The notes under the pieces are model-generated. The model saw only the letters and a program-made list of their open reading frames with translations. It was not told the DNA's origin and made no database searches. A stretch of 64,000 nucleotides of DNA from Bacteroidetes bacterium RIFCSPLOWO2_12_FULL_37_12 (GTDB taxonomy: Bacteria > Bacteroidota > Bacteroidia > 2-12-FULL-37-12). The stretch is taken from positions 1 to 64,000 of the forward strand of contig MEPC01000002.1 in NCBI GenBank assembly GCA_001769655.1, given 5' to 3'. Shown in pieces: positions 54,601 to 63,894 of this stretch (its first letter is position 1; each line of letters begins with the position of its first letter). Both the position numbers and the translations under genes were made by a program.

Positions 54601-55722
54601 TTACATCTTACCAGAGAGAAAAAATATAAAGGGCTGGTAGCGTTGAATGGACGTAACGGATTAAATTTAGTAAAGCAATTTATTCCCGCGGCAGTAATTT
54701 TAGACCTTAAACTACCTGACATGGAAGGAACTGATGTTTTACGCCATATTAAAAATGATTCAACCCTCAAACATATTCCGATTCAGATTATTTCGGGTTA
54801 TGATGCCAGAAAGCAAACTTTGGAAATGGGCGCATTTGATTTTTTATTTAAGCCGGTGAATGTTCAGCAGTTACACCAGGTTTTTGGAAAATTGGAAGAT
54901 TTTGTTAAAAGAAAAATAAAACAATTATTAGTCATTGAAGATAATAAAAGTCAAGGTCAGGCAATATGTGAACTTATAGGCAACGGAGATGTTATTTGCA
55001 CAAGCGTAGAGAAAGGATTAGAAGCCATATCGTTGATTAAAGAACAAAGATTTGATTGCATTATTCTTGATCTTGGTCTGCCCGATATTTCCGGATTTGA
55101 ATTGATTGAGAAAATTAAAGATATGCCTGAAAGCAGAAAAACCCCTGTAATCATTTATACAGCAAAAGAATTAAACAAAGACGAGAATTCCCGTTTGACC
55201 CGTCTTGCAGAAAGCGTGGTTTTAAAAACAACAAATTCATTTGACCGGTTACTTGATGAAACGACACTGTTTCTTCATAGAGTGGAAAGCAAGTTGCCAA
55301 AAGAAAAACAATATAGAATCCGACATCTTCATCAAACGGATGAAATTTTAAAAAATAAAAAAGTGTTGATTGTAGATGATGACATGAGAAATGTTTATTC
55401 CCTGATTAACCTGCTCGAAGATGAAGGGATGATTTGTTTTACTGCTGAAAATGGAAAGATTGCTTTAAACATTCTTCGCGAGCATAATGACATTGCTCTG
55501 ATTTTAATGGATGTCATGATGCCGGAGTTAGATGGATATGAAGCAACCCGTGAAATCCGCAAGATTGAAAAATATCAGAAACTGCCAGTTATAGGATTAA
55601 CAGCGAAGGCAATGGTAGGGGATCGCGAAAAATGCCTTGCATCAGGAATGTCTGATTATATAGCCAAACCGGTAAATGTAGAAAAACTTTTATCGCTTAT
55701 GAGAGTATGGTTGTATAAATGA
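51676..55722 (+). CDS. Hybrid histidine kinase with nitrate-type sensor, HAMP, GAF and three receivers
   Basis: 1348 residues. TM1 (about 12-28), a periplasmic nitrate-sensing-like helical domain (LQKERAYCISFLSS), TM2 (about 305-320), one or two HAMP units (to about 420), GAF (about 440-578), a coiled coil (580-670), HisKA with His680 (NMSHELRTPLN), HATPase (DTGIGI, GGTGLGLSIS), then three receiver domains with Asp1008 (VILDLKLPD), Asp1130 (IILDLGLPD) and Asp1277 (ILMDVMMPE). It is a full phosphorelay front end without an Hpt domain. It is followed by a family 1 element and then the PAS-kinase-regulator genes. Confidence 0.9.
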   Translation: MPFLNRLSISTRLLLIGLVPTLALLFYLQDYIRKEIAVKNETQTLISNVKLAETMSSLIQTLQKERAYCISFLSSDDESVKEEFIKQMEETQKFSSLYIKESENEKNNALLIEINRLQQVRNRIVKHSLTPDEAGNYYNNLKSELLLETQDLLKKQSDLTIRNLVNELMFVAYMNDFLARLRSQLTKSLRTVEIMHDSDHIEIISTYGKMNINLEKYLKTAKSELKNTFQTQYYQPIHPGISSLMDSAIYYRNSFIKNVSYDECWYRTTMAINTLKNIEESYFTSINSIAEKNNESAKSELYKSVFFAGFILLVLIVIISGTIRGITQSVSSIVEATEKMTQGNTAIEIDIQNKDEIGLMADSIRKLINSTNTFSQIAESIGKGNYDVNVPLRSDEDTLGTALDSMKTNLKKLHVENKERNWILSGNAIINEQIRGEKEVRQLAADVIQTLCRYMNVKIGAIYLCENNELKIGGSYAYEIRKQSIQHFKNGEGLVGQSAFEQKPILFTDVPDDYVTIHSGLGKIDPKQIIVHPVVYQGETKAVIEMGSHLEFSQLDIELLKTVSESIAIGIHVSLSREKLKELLEETQRQSEELEAQQEELRKTNEELTVKTEMLERSDAEMKAQQELLQQTNEELEEKAKLLEEQKDNLENAKMELENKARELEITSKYKSEFLANMSHELRTPLNSVLILAQLLMENKSKNLGEREKEFAGNIYSSGNDLLNLINEILDLSKVEAGKVELEITQLSTRETVLHIQSLFSELMKNKALEFSINFDVNNYPEFIETDKQRMEQIIKNLLSNAVKFTPEGGKIQMNICRAGKEVSYNNMKLKDVKMAAISISDTGIGIQPEKQSIIFEAFQQADGSTKRKYGGTGLGLSISREIASILGGEIHLQSEPGKGSIFTLYLPVNFIKDANWQGNQKLIVNKKDYSNKIQKTEVADFYDSADVPDDRKEISDGDKVVVIIEDDRNFAEMLLHLTREKKYKGLVALNGRNGLNLVKQFIPAAVILDLKLPDMEGTDVLRHIKNDSTLKHIPIQIISGYDARKQTLEMGAFDFLFKPVNVQQLHQVFGKLEDFVKRKIKQLLVIEDNKSQGQAICELIGNGDVICTSVEKGLEAISLIKEQRFDCIILDLGLPDISGFELIEKIKDMPESRKTPVIIYTAKELNKDENSRLTRLAESVVLKTTNSFDRLLDETTLFLHRVESKLPKEKQYRIRHLHQTDEILKNKKVLIVDDDMRNVYSLINLLEDEGMICFTAENGKIALNILREHNDIALILMDVMMPELDGYEATREIRKIEKYQKLPVIGLTAKAMVGDREKCLASGMSDYIAKPVNVEKLLSLMRVWLYK

Positions 55723-55778
55723 AAAGGAAAATTATTAGATTCACATTTTCAATTGCATTAAATATTTATTTCATAATC

Positions 55779-55940
55779 GTTACTGTTCAGTACCCACGAA
55801 ATAAACCATAAATTGAATAAGAAAATAAATCTTAGCCACGGATTACACGGATTAAAAATGGTGGTAAGATTTTTTTTATAACATTAATCCGTGTAATCCG
55901 TGGCTAAATTTTATTTTTTCATCTTGGACTGAACAGTAAC
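55779..55940. mobile_element. Family 1 short inverted-repeat element, copy 4
   Basis: 162 bp, inverted relative to copies 1-3. Ends GTTACTGTTCAGTACC and GGACTGAACAGTAAC, inner palindrome TTAGCCACGGATTACACGG / CCGTGTAATCCGTGGCTAA. The 8-bp target duplication TCATAATC flanks it perfectly (55771-55778 and 55941-55948). It separates the hybrid kinase from the PAS gene. Confidence 0.93.
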
Positions 55941-55983
55941 TCATAATCTAACAAAGTTTTTTAATAATAAAAAAAATAAACAA

Positions 55984-57966
55984 ATGAAAAAAGAACAAAC
56001 CAATAAAATGCTACCACACTTGCAAGACCATTTGGCAGCAATTGTTCAATCTTCTGATGATGCCATTATCAGTAAATCAATGGATGGGACGATTGTCTAT
56101 TGGAATTTGGGAGCCGAAAAAATATTCGGATATAAATCTGATGAAGTAGTTGGAAAATCAATTAATCTCCTTGCTCTGCATAAAACGGATGAGCACAAAG
56201 AGATAGTGGAAAAATATAAACGAGGAGAGAAATTAGAGCACTACGAAACCAAAAGAATTAAGAAAGATGGTTCAACAATAGAAGTATCTTTAACTGTATC
56301 TCCGATTTTCGACCATCAACACAAAACCGTTGGCTTTTCCACCATCGCCAGAGACATTACAGGGAAGTCACTCTATTCCAAATATGCAAGAAGTTTGATT
56401 GAAGCCAGCTTAGACCCGCTTGTTACCATCAGCGCTGATGGGAAAATTACAGATGTAAATGAAGCGTCCGTTAAAGTTACAGGTGTATCACGAGAAAAAC
56501 TGATAGGCACGGACTTTTCAAATTATTTTACAGAACCGGAAAAAGCCAGGGAAGGATACAGGCAGGTATTTGAAAAAGGATTTGTTGCAGATTATCCGCT
56601 AACTATCAAAAATAAAAATGGAAAATTAACCGATGTGTTATACAATGCTTCCGTTTATAAGGATGATAAGGGAAATGTTCTTGGAGTGTTTGCTGCCGCC
56701 CGTGACATCACCAAACAAAAGGAAGTAGAAAATCAAATTCAGAAAATACAAACCTATACAAGGATGCTCATTGAAACATCTCTTGACCCTCAAATCACAA
56801 AAGGAACAGATGGACTTATAAAAGATGTAAACGAAGCGACAATTTTGGTAACGGGAGTGCCGCGCGAAAAAATTATAGGAACTCATTTCCCAAACTATTT
56901 CACCGAGCCGCAAAATGCAGAAAGGGCATATCAGGAGGCATTTGCAAAAGGAGTGGTAAGAAATATTCCATTAGCCATCAAACATACTTCAGGAAAAATT
57001 ACAGATGTGCTTTACAATGCAACTGTATATAAAGATGAGTCAGGAAATGTTCAGGGTGTGTTTGCCTCAGCCAGAGACATTACCGATAGAATTAAAGGCG
57101 AAGAAGAAATAAAGAAAAGTCAGGCATACACACGAAGTTTAATTGAAGCCAGTTTAGACCCGCTTGTTACCATCAGCGCTGATGGAAAAATATTGGATGT
57201 GAATGAAGCATCCGTTAAAGTTACGGGTGTAACCCGTGAAAAACTAATTAGCACTGACTTTTCAAATTATTTCACTGAACCTCATAAAGCAAGGGAAGGT
57301 TATCAGCAGGTTTTTGAAAAAGGATTTGTTGCAGATTACCCGCTCACCATCAAACATAAAAACGGAAATTTAACGGATGTGTTATATAATGCTTCCGTTT
57401 ATAAAGATGAAAAGGGAAATGTGCTGGGAGTATTTGCCGCCGCCCGCGATGTAACGGAGCAAAAACAAACATCACAATATGCAAGAAGTTTGATTGAAGC
57501 ATCACTTGACCCTTTAGTTACCATCAGTGCCGATGGAAAAATCTTGGATGTGAACGAGGCATCGGTGAAAGTTACGGGTATTTCCCGTGAAAAACTGATT
57601 GGTACTGATTTTTCAAATTATTTTACTGAACCCAATAAAGCGCGTGAAGGTTATCAGCAGGTTTTTGAAAAAGGATTTGTTTCCGATTATCCGCTCACCA
57701 TCAAGCATACAAGCAATAAATTAACTGATGTATTGTACAATGCTTCTGTTTATAAAGATGACAAAGGAAATGTGCTGGGTGTTTTTGCCGCTGCCCGTGA
57801 TATAACTGCCCAAAAACAATTAGCAGAAAGAGAAGTAGCAGAAAGAGAAAAAGAGTTGCAAAGAATTGAAGAGTTAGAAAGATTCCGAAAATTAACTGTT
57901 GGCAGAGAATTAAAAATGGTTGAGTTAAAAAAAGAAATTGAAGAATTAAATAAGAAAGCCAATTAA
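55984..57966 (+). CDS. Cytosolic sensor protein of five tandem PAS domains
   Basis: 660 residues, no membrane segment and no kinase domain. PAS 1 (about 12-133) is divergent. PAS 2 (136-256), PAS 4 (382-497) and PAS 5 (498-610) are almost the same sequence (SLIEASLDPLVTISADGKI, FSNYFTEP.KAREGY.QVFEKGF, DVLYNASVYKD), and PAS 3 is a related variant. DNA is also very similar, so the duplication is recent. The C-terminus is a helical signalling coil (ERFRKLTVGRELKMVELKKEIEELNKK). It presumably passes its signal to the kinase encoded 28 bp downstream. Confidence 0.88.
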   Translation: MKKEQTNKMLPHLQDHLAAIVQSSDDAIISKSMDGTIVYWNLGAEKIFGYKSDEVVGKSINLLALHKTDEHKEIVEKYKRGEKLEHYETKRIKKDGSTIEVSLTVSPIFDHQHKTVGFSTIARDITGKSLYSKYARSLIEASLDPLVTISADGKITDVNEASVKVTGVSREKLIGTDFSNYFTEPEKAREGYRQVFEKGFVADYPLTIKNKNGKLTDVLYNASVYKDDKGNVLGVFAAARDITKQKEVENQIQKIQTYTRMLIETSLDPQITKGTDGLIKDVNEATILVTGVPREKIIGTHFPNYFTEPQNAERAYQEAFAKGVVRNIPLAIKHTSGKITDVLYNATVYKDESGNVQGVFASARDITDRIKGEEEIKKSQAYTRSLIEASLDPLVTISADGKILDVNEASVKVTGVTREKLISTDFSNYFTEPHKAREGYQQVFEKGFVADYPLTIKHKNGNLTDVLYNASVYKDEKGNVLGVFAAARDVTEQKQTSQYARSLIEASLDPLVTISADGKILDVNEASVKVTGISREKLIGTDFSNYFTEPNKAREGYQQVFEKGFVSDYPLTIKHTSNKLTDVLYNASVYKDDKGNVLGVFAAARDITAQKQLAEREVAEREKELQRIEELERFRKLTVGRELKMVELKKEIEELNKKAN

Positions 57967-57993
57967 TAAGAAAACCTAAATTCTAAATACGAA

Positions 57994-59043
57994 ATGCAAT
58001 CTTCTTTACAAAATAATTCCACCGATACGAAAGATACCCAACGTGCATTCTTGAATATACTTGACGATTATAGCGTTGAAAAAGTAAATATGGAAAATAC
58101 GCAGAGGTCTGTTCTCAATATTCTAGATGATTATTCGGAAGAAAAATATCGGGCAGAAGAAACGCAACGAGCGTTACTGAACATTCTGGAAGATTCTGCA
58201 ACTGACAGAATAAATATGGAAAATACACAACGGGCTTTGTTGAACATTCTTGACGACTACAGTACGGAAAAAGCAAATATGGAAAACACACAGCGGGCTG
58301 TTCTTAATATTTTAGACGACTACGCGGATGAAAAGGAAAAAGTAGAAAATATAAATCAAGATTTAATTGTAGTCAATAAAGAATTAGACGCATTCACTTA
58401 TTCTGTTTCGCACGATTTAAGAGCACCGCTTCGCGCTGTGTACGGTTATGCTCAAATACTTAATGAGGATTATGGAACAAAATTGGACACAGAAGGAAAA
58501 CGAATTATAGGAACCATCTGTAAAAATGCCGAACGAATGGGAGTGTTGATTGATGAATTACTTGCGTTTTCCAAACTTGGGCGCAGAGAGTTACAAAAGA
58601 GAGAAATTGATATGAATGTTCTGACTAAAGGCGTACTGACTGAACTGAATAAATTAATGGCACATAAAGCAAAAATAAATATAAGCAAATTACATGTTGT
58701 AAAAGCTGATTACAGCTTGATTCAACAAGTTATGTTCAACCTTATTTCAAATGCCATAAAGTATTCTTCAATGAAAGAGTATTCGCATATAGAAATATTT
58801 TCGAAAGAAATAAAGCAGGATATTGTTTTTTCCGTAAAAGACAACGGTGCCGGTTTCGACATGAAATATTATGATAAACTTTTTGGAGTGTTTCAAAGGT
58901 TGCATAAGCAAAATGAATTTGAGGGTATAGGAGTAGGTTTGGCGATTATTCAACGTATCATCCTAAAACATGGAGGAAAGGTATGGGCAGAAGGAAAAGT
59001 AGGCGAAGGAGCAACATTTAATTTTTCATTAACAATAAACTAA
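57994..59043 (+). CDS. Histidine kinase with an N-terminal 21-residue coiled-coil repeat
   Basis: 349 residues. Five tandem 21-residue units (residues 15-119) of the type [21 protein letters not shown], exactly three heptads each, then HisKA with His140 ([12 protein letters not shown]) and HATPase ([26 protein letters not shown]). No input domain of its own and no membrane segment; the repeated coil may dock on the coil of the PAS protein upstream. It is followed 14 bp later by the response regulator. Confidence 0.9.
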   Translation: MQSSLQNNSTDTKDTQRAFLNILDDYSVEKVNMENTQRSVLNILDDYSEEKYRAEETQRALLNILEDSATDRINMENTQRALLNILDDYSTEKANMENTQRAVLNILDDYADEKEKVENINQDLIVVNKELDAFTYSVSHDLRAPLRAVYGYAQILNEDYGTKLDTEGKRIIGTICKNAERMGVLIDELLAFSKLGRRELQKREIDMNVLTKGVLTELNKLMAHKAKINISKLHVVKADYSLIQQVMFNLISNAIKYSSMKEYSHIEIFSKEIKQDIVFSVKDNGAGFDMKYYDKLFGVFQRLHKQNEFEGIGVGLAIIQRIILKHGGKVWAEGKVGEGATFNFSLTIN

Positions 59044-59056
59044 TATACAAAAAAAT

Positions 59057-59494
59057 ATGAATTACGAAGCAGAAATTCTTTTAGTAGAAGACAACATCTA
59101 CGATGCCGAACTTACTATAAGGGCATTAAAAAAAAATAATCTTGCAAACAAATTAGTGCATTTGGAAGACGGGCAGGAAGCGCTTGATTTTATTTTTGCT
59201 GAAGGAAAATATGTCATCCGGAAAGCGCTGGATTATCCTAAAGTAATATTGCTTGATTTAAAAATGCCAAAAGTAAATGGTCTTCAGGTTCTACAAATAA
59301 TAAAAGCAGATGAACGGACAAAAAAAATTCCGGTTGTAGTACTTACCTCATCAAAAGAGGATCCGGACATTCAGAAATGTTATGAAATGGGAGTAAACAG
59401 TTATGTGGTAAAGCCCGTTCAGTTTGAAAAATTCGTTAAAGCAGTTTCTGAACTTGGATTGTACTGGATGATTCTAAATCAGCCGCCTAAATGA
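59057..59494 (+). CDS. Single-domain response regulator (Rcp1/CheY-like)
   Basis: 145 residues: one receiver with the acidic pocket VEDN, phospho-acceptor Asp67 ([13 protein letters not shown]), Thr in [10 protein letters not shown] and Lys in YVVKPV. The 50-residue insertion-like region before the Asp ([23 protein letters not shown]) is typical of Rcp1-like regulators paired with bacteriophytochrome-type kinases. Last gene of the PAS-kinase-regulator set; no output domain, so the target is a further protein. Confidence 0.9.
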   Translation: MNYEAEILLVEDNIYDAELTIRALKKNNLANKLVHLEDGQEALDFIFAEGKYVIRKALDYPKVILLDLKMPKVNGLQVLQIIKADERTKKIPVVVLTSSKEDPDIQKCYEMGVNSYVVKPVQFEKFVKAVSELGLYWMILNQPPK

Positions 59495-59546
59495 ATATTA
59501 ACTATGAAATAAGTATGTTTTAATTTCGGTAAACCTTGAAAACTAC

Positions 59547-62378
59547 TTACTTTATGGGTTTGTAAATCTCAAGCGAAAAATCTACCGTGATTTCACTACC
59601 AACCCCTTTAGAAGGTTCACCTACCTGAAAATCCATCCGGTTAAGTTTTACTTCCCCCTGAAGTGAGGCAACTTCAACACTGTCATCAGGAAATATTTCT
59701 TTTCCTGTACATAAGAAAGGTATGGAAATTTCTTTGGTAATATCTTTTACAGTAAGATTTCCGTGTGCCACAAATTGATTTCCTGATTTTTCTATCTTGT
59801 TAGATACAAATTTGAAAGCAGGAAATTTATCTACGTTAAAAAAATCTTTACTTTTCAGATGCCTGTCTCTGCCATTATTGGATGTATTGATAGAATTTGC
59901 CTGAATAATTACATCTACATGGCTTGAATCCGGAATATCTGAAAATTTTATATTTCCCTGCACATCTGAGAAACTTCCTTTGGCTTTGGAAAAAACCATG
60001 TGAGAAATTTCAAAATCAAGAAAAGAATGGGCTTTGTCAATTTTCCATTCACCTTTCATAGTGGAAATGTCAATGGAAGAAACAATGTCAATAGGTGTCA
60101 CTGTTTCAGTAGGTGTCACTGTTTCATTTTTCTGTTCAGTGACATTAGTTACGTCTGATACATTGCTTTGAGTTTTAGTTTGATTTGCGAGAAGGAAAGG
60201 TCCTAACACAAGCGCTACTATACTCATTAATTTAATAAGAATATTAATTGAAGGACCGGATGTATCCTTAAATGGATCACCTACGGTGTCACCCACGACT
60301 GCCGCTTTATGTGGTTCAGAACCTTTATAATACATTTTTCCGTTGATTTCAACTCCTTCTTCAAAGGTCTTTTTAGCATTATCCCATGCCCCACCGGAAT
60401 TTGCCTGGAAAATTGCCATCAATACGCCACAGACGGTAGTTCCAGCCAGTAAACCACCCAATGCTTCGGCGCCAAAGCCGGGAGTAAATGCAATTAATAC
60501 CGGTGCCACAACCGCCAGTAATCCGGGGATAATCATCTCACGTAAAGCGGCTTTGGTTGAAATCTCAACGCATTTACCGTATTCAGCTTTACCATCGGCG
60601 GCATGAAAAGTATTCTGGTCTTCCGAAGACCATTCTTCCATGGATTTTCCGGTATTTTTTTTCATTACTTCAAGCGCTGATTTCAACGCAGGAATATTTG
60701 CGAATTGTCTTCTTACTTCTTCAATCATAGACATGGCGGCTTTGCCAACTGCTTTCATAGCAAGTGCAGAAAAAACAAATGGAAGCATCCCACCAATAAA
60801 CAATCCGGCGATTACATTGGCTTTAGAAATATCTATACTTTTTATATTTGCCGATGACATATAAGCGCCAAAAAGAGCAAGAGCGGTCAATGCGGCTGAT
60901 GCAATGGCAAACCCTTTTCCTATAGCGGCAGTTGTATTACCCACAGCATCCAATTTATCGGTTCTGCTACGAACTTCTTTTGGTAAACCAGACATTTCAG
61001 CTATACCCCCTGAATTATCGGAGATGGGTCCGTATGCATCAACGGCTAATTGAATTCCAAGATTTGATAACATCCCAACAGCGGCAATGGCAATTCCATA
61101 AAGGCCAGCAAAATAAAAAGCGCCAATGATAGAGAAGGCAATCAACAATGTAGGAATAGCCGTTGACATCATACCCACTCCCAAACCGGCTATAATGTTT
61201 GTAGCGGCACCTGTGTGAGATTGCCTGACAATTGACATAACAGGTTTTTTCCCTGATCCGGTATAGTACTCGGTTACTAATCCTATCAATACACCGGCGA
61301 CCAAACCAATGACGGTAGCCCAGAAAACTCCTGAAGCGGTCATTATTCTTACTTCACCGTAAAGAACATCATTGTATTCCCAACTCGCCGGAAGCATCCA
61401 TTTAATAATGAACCAGGAAGCAACAATCATAATTAAGGAAGAAACAATTTCACCGGTATTGAGTGCTTTTTGAGGATCGCCACCTTCTTTGACTTTTACA
61501 AAGAATGTTCCGATTATAGACATGATAATTCCCACTGCCGCTAACACTAAAGGCGTCAGCACACCGCTTAAACCATTAAAATTATCGTTAAAACCGGGAG
61601 CCATAAAAGTGGCGCCAAGTACCATCGTACCTATGATAGAACCAACGTATGACTCATATAAATCCGCTCCCATTCCGGCTACATCGCCAACATTGTCGCC
61701 GACATTATCGGCAATAGTGGCAGGATTCAATGGATGGTCTTCAGGAATTCCCGCTTCTACTTTTCCCACAAGGTCAGCTCCAACATCAGCCGCTTTTGTA
61801 TAAATTCCACCTCCTACTCTGGCAAAGAGAGCGATGGAGGATGCGCCAAATGAAAAACCGGTAAGGACGGTAATAACTTTATTCAGGTTATCAAGCGTAT
61901 CTGTACCGAAAATTTTTTGATATACAATAAATAAAACGCTTAAACCCAAAACGCCAAGTCCAACTACACCGATACCCATAATGGTTCCACCTGTAAAAGC
62001 AATTTCGAGGGCTTTTCCCAAACTGGTTCTCGCCGCATTTGTGGTTCTTACATTTGCTTTAGTTGCCGCTTTCATTCCTATATAACCGGCTAAAATGGAA
62101 CAACCAGCCCCGCAAACAAATGAAAGAGCTACTAATGGGGATGAAATATTACTATCGGCTGAAACTGCTAATAAAATACTTACGCAAACGACAAAAACGG
62201 ATAAAATTTTATACTCAGCTTTTAAAAAAGCCAGAGCACCTTCTGCTATATGCTCTGAAATTTTTTTCATTTTATCGGTACCGGCATCAAGATTAGATAT
62301 CCAGCGTGAACGCCATACGACAAATAGCAAAGCTATTATGCCGAAGAATGGTAGAATGTATATAATATTTTGTGCCAT
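59547..62378 (-). CDS. hppA: Membrane-bound pyrophosphatase with a C-terminal YceI domain
   Basis: 943 residues. Residues 1 to about 731 are a canonical ion-pumping pyrophosphatase with [11 protein letters not shown] (198-208), [23 protein letters not shown] (218-240) and [10 protein letters not shown] (480-489; the Ala marks the K+-dependent type; Na+ or H+ cannot be decided). A Thr/Val-rich linker (about 732-775) leads to a YceI-like lipocalin domain (776-943; [26 protein letters not shown]). The C-terminus of these pumps faces the periplasm, which is where YceI proteins act. The fusion is unusual. Confidence 0.93.
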   Translation of the reverse strand: MAQNIIYILPFFGIIALLFVVWRSRWISNLDAGTDKMKKISEHIAEGALAFLKAEYKILSVFVVCVSILLAVSADSNISSPLVALSFVCGAGCSILAGYIGMKAATKANVRTTNAARTSLGKALEIAFTGGTIMGIGVVGLGVLGLSVLFIVYQKIFGTDTLDNLNKVITVLTGFSFGASSIALFARVGGGIYTKAADVGADLVGKVEAGIPEDHPLNPATIADNVGDNVGDVAGMGADLYESYVGSIIGTMVLGATFMAPGFNDNFNGLSGVLTPLVLAAVGIIMSIIGTFFVKVKEGGDPQKALNTGEIVSSLIMIVASWFIIKWMLPASWEYNDVLYGEVRIMTASGVFWATVIGLVAGVLIGLVTEYYTGSGKKPVMSIVRQSHTGAATNIIAGLGVGMMSTAIPTLLIAFSIIGAFYFAGLYGIAIAAVGMLSNLGIQLAVDAYGPISDNSGGIAEMSGLPKEVRSRTDKLDAVGNTTAAIGKGFAIASAALTALALFGAYMSSANIKSIDISKANVIAGLFIGGMLPFVFSALAMKAVGKAAMSMIEEVRRQFANIPALKSALEVMKKNTGKSMEEWSSEDQNTFHAADGKAEYGKCVEISTKAALREMIIPGLLAVVAPVLIAFTPGFGAEALGGLLAGTTVCGVLMAIFQANSGGAWDNAKKTFEEGVEINGKMYYKGSEPHKAAVVGDTVGDPFKDTSGPSINILIKLMSIVALVLGPFLLANQTKTQSNVSDVTNVTEQKNETVTPTETVTPIDIVSSIDISTMKGEWKIDKAHSFLDFEISHMVFSKAKGSFSDVQGNIKFSDIPDSSHVDVIIQANSINTSNNGRDRHLKSKDFFNVDKFPAFKFVSNKIEKSGNQFVAHGNLTVKDITKEISIPFLCTGKEIFPDDSVEVASLQGEVKLNRMDFQVGEPSKGVGSEITVDFSLEIYKPIK

Positions 62379-62400
62379 GTTTATGTTATTTTTGGGGACG

Positions 62401-62488
62401 CAAACTTACATGAAATTTTTTGAATTACATATTTACGTGATAAAAATTGTATCGGTGTATGGGTGTGCCGGAGTGTCGGAGTGAATAA
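62401..62488. repeat. Promoter-bearing repeat upstream of the fused pyrophosphatase, copy 2
   Basis: Homologous to 44285-44371. The minus-strand -7 box TAAGTTTG is at 62401-62408, 22 bp before the pump start. The distal part is TATCGGTG, TATGGGTG, TGCCGGAG, TGTCGGAG, an 8-nt array. Confidence 0.75.
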
Positions 62489-62510
62489 ACTGCATAATAC
62501 CAGTATAAAC

Positions 62511-63806
62511 ATGAATTCTTATCAGGAAGCAGAAGAATTTCTTTTTAAACAACTCCCGATGTTTCACCGGATAGGTGGAGCCGCGTATAAAAATAATCTT
62601 GATAACATAAAGAAACTTTCAGAATTTTTAGATAATCCCGAAAAAAAATTCAAGTCCATTCATGTAGCGGGAACCAACGGAAAAGGAAGCACTTGCCATT
62701 TTCTAGCCAGCATTTTTCAGACAGCTGGATATAAAACGGGTTTATTTACATCACCGCATTTAAAATCATTCAGAGAAAGAATAAAAATTAATGGGATTCC
62801 TATTGAAGAATCAGAAGTAGTAGAATTTGTTAATTTGTGTAAGTCAAATTTAGAAATACTCAAACCCTCTTTTTTCGAAATGACGACCGCATTGGCATTT
62901 GATTATTTTGCAAAAAGCAAAGTGGACATTGCCATTATTGAAACTGGAATGGGAGGGCGGTTGGATTCCACTAATATAATCACTCCAATACTATCTGTTA
63001 TTACAAGTATTTCAATGGATCATACAGAATTTTTGGGAGACACACTGAAAAAAATTGCGAATGAAAAATCAGGAATAATCAAACAGGGTGTACCCGTTGT
63101 CATTTCGGTTTGTCAGAAAGAAACAGATGATGTGTTCAGTAGTGTAGCCGCTGAGAAGCATTGTGATATTTATTTTGCAGAAAAAAATTACAAAGTGGAA
63201 GCAGTGAGGGACGCTGAAGATGGGGTGATTGTTTATTTTTCAGTCAGAAAATTACCGGTATCACCTTTTACTTTTATTGAGACCCCTTTAACAGGAATTT
63301 ACCAGTCAAAAAACATTCCCGGTGTTTTGAAATCAGTTGAAATACTCAGCAAAATGGGTTTTTTTCTGAATAAGAGAGATGTTGAAAATGGATTTGCGCA
63401 AGTAATTAAAAATACTGCTTTTATGGGAAGATGGTACATGTTGCAAGAAAATCCATTAATAGTATGTGACGTGGCACACAACGAAGACGGAATAAATCAT
63501 TTAATGAATCAGGTTTCATTAATGAAGTTTACTAAATTGATTATTGTTTTAGGAATGGTAAAAGAAAAAGAAAGTCAAAAGATTTTGAAACTATTGCGTA
63601 AAGATGCGTTTTATATTTTTTGTGAAGCAAGTATTCCCCGTGCCAAGCCGGCAGAAGAGCTTGCCGAAGAAGCCAGAAGAGAAGGATTAAACGGCATTGT
63701 CGAAAAAAAACCTTCAGATGCTCTGAAATTAGCTAAAAGCAAAGCCGGCAGTGGTGATTTTATTTTGATAACCGGAAGCACCTTTGTGGTAGGGGAGGTG
63801 ATTTAA
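62511..63806 (+). CDS. folC: Bifunctional dihydrofolate/folylpolyglutamate synthase
   Basis: 431 residues from ATG 62511. The Mur-ligase-type P-loop is VAGTNGKGSTCHFLASIF; other signatures are TSPHLKSFRERIKING, ETGMGGRLDSTN and SMDHTEFLGDT, and CDVAHNEDGI in the C-terminal domain. It adds glutamate to dihydropteroate and folates. An upstream in-frame ATG at 62463 lies within the repeat and is unlikely. It is divergent from the pyrophosphatase gene. Confidence 0.93.
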   Translation: MNSYQEAEEFLFKQLPMFHRIGGAAYKNNLDNIKKLSEFLDNPEKKFKSIHVAGTNGKGSTCHFLASIFQTAGYKTGLFTSPHLKSFRERIKINGIPIEESEVVEFVNLCKSNLEILKPSFFEMTTALAFDYFAKSKVDIAIIETGMGGRLDSTNIITPILSVITSISMDHTEFLGDTLKKIANEKSGIIKQGVPVVISVCQKETDDVFSSVAAEKHCDIYFAEKNYKVEAVRDAEDGVIVYFSVRKLPVSPFTFIETPLTGIYQSKNIPGVLKSVEILSKMGFFLNKRDVENGFAQVIKNTAFMGRWYMLQENPLIVCDVAHNEDGINHLMNQVSLMKFTKLIIVLGMVKEKESQKILKLLRKDAFYIFCEASIPRAKPAEELAEEARREGLNGIVEKKPSDALKLAKSKAGSGDFILITGSTFVVGEVI

Positions 63807-63894
63807 ACCTTTTACATTTTTCATTTTTTGTTAAGTGTTATATGTTTTTTTCTAAACCCTGAAATGTTTTGGTATAAAATCCAGTTTGGATATT

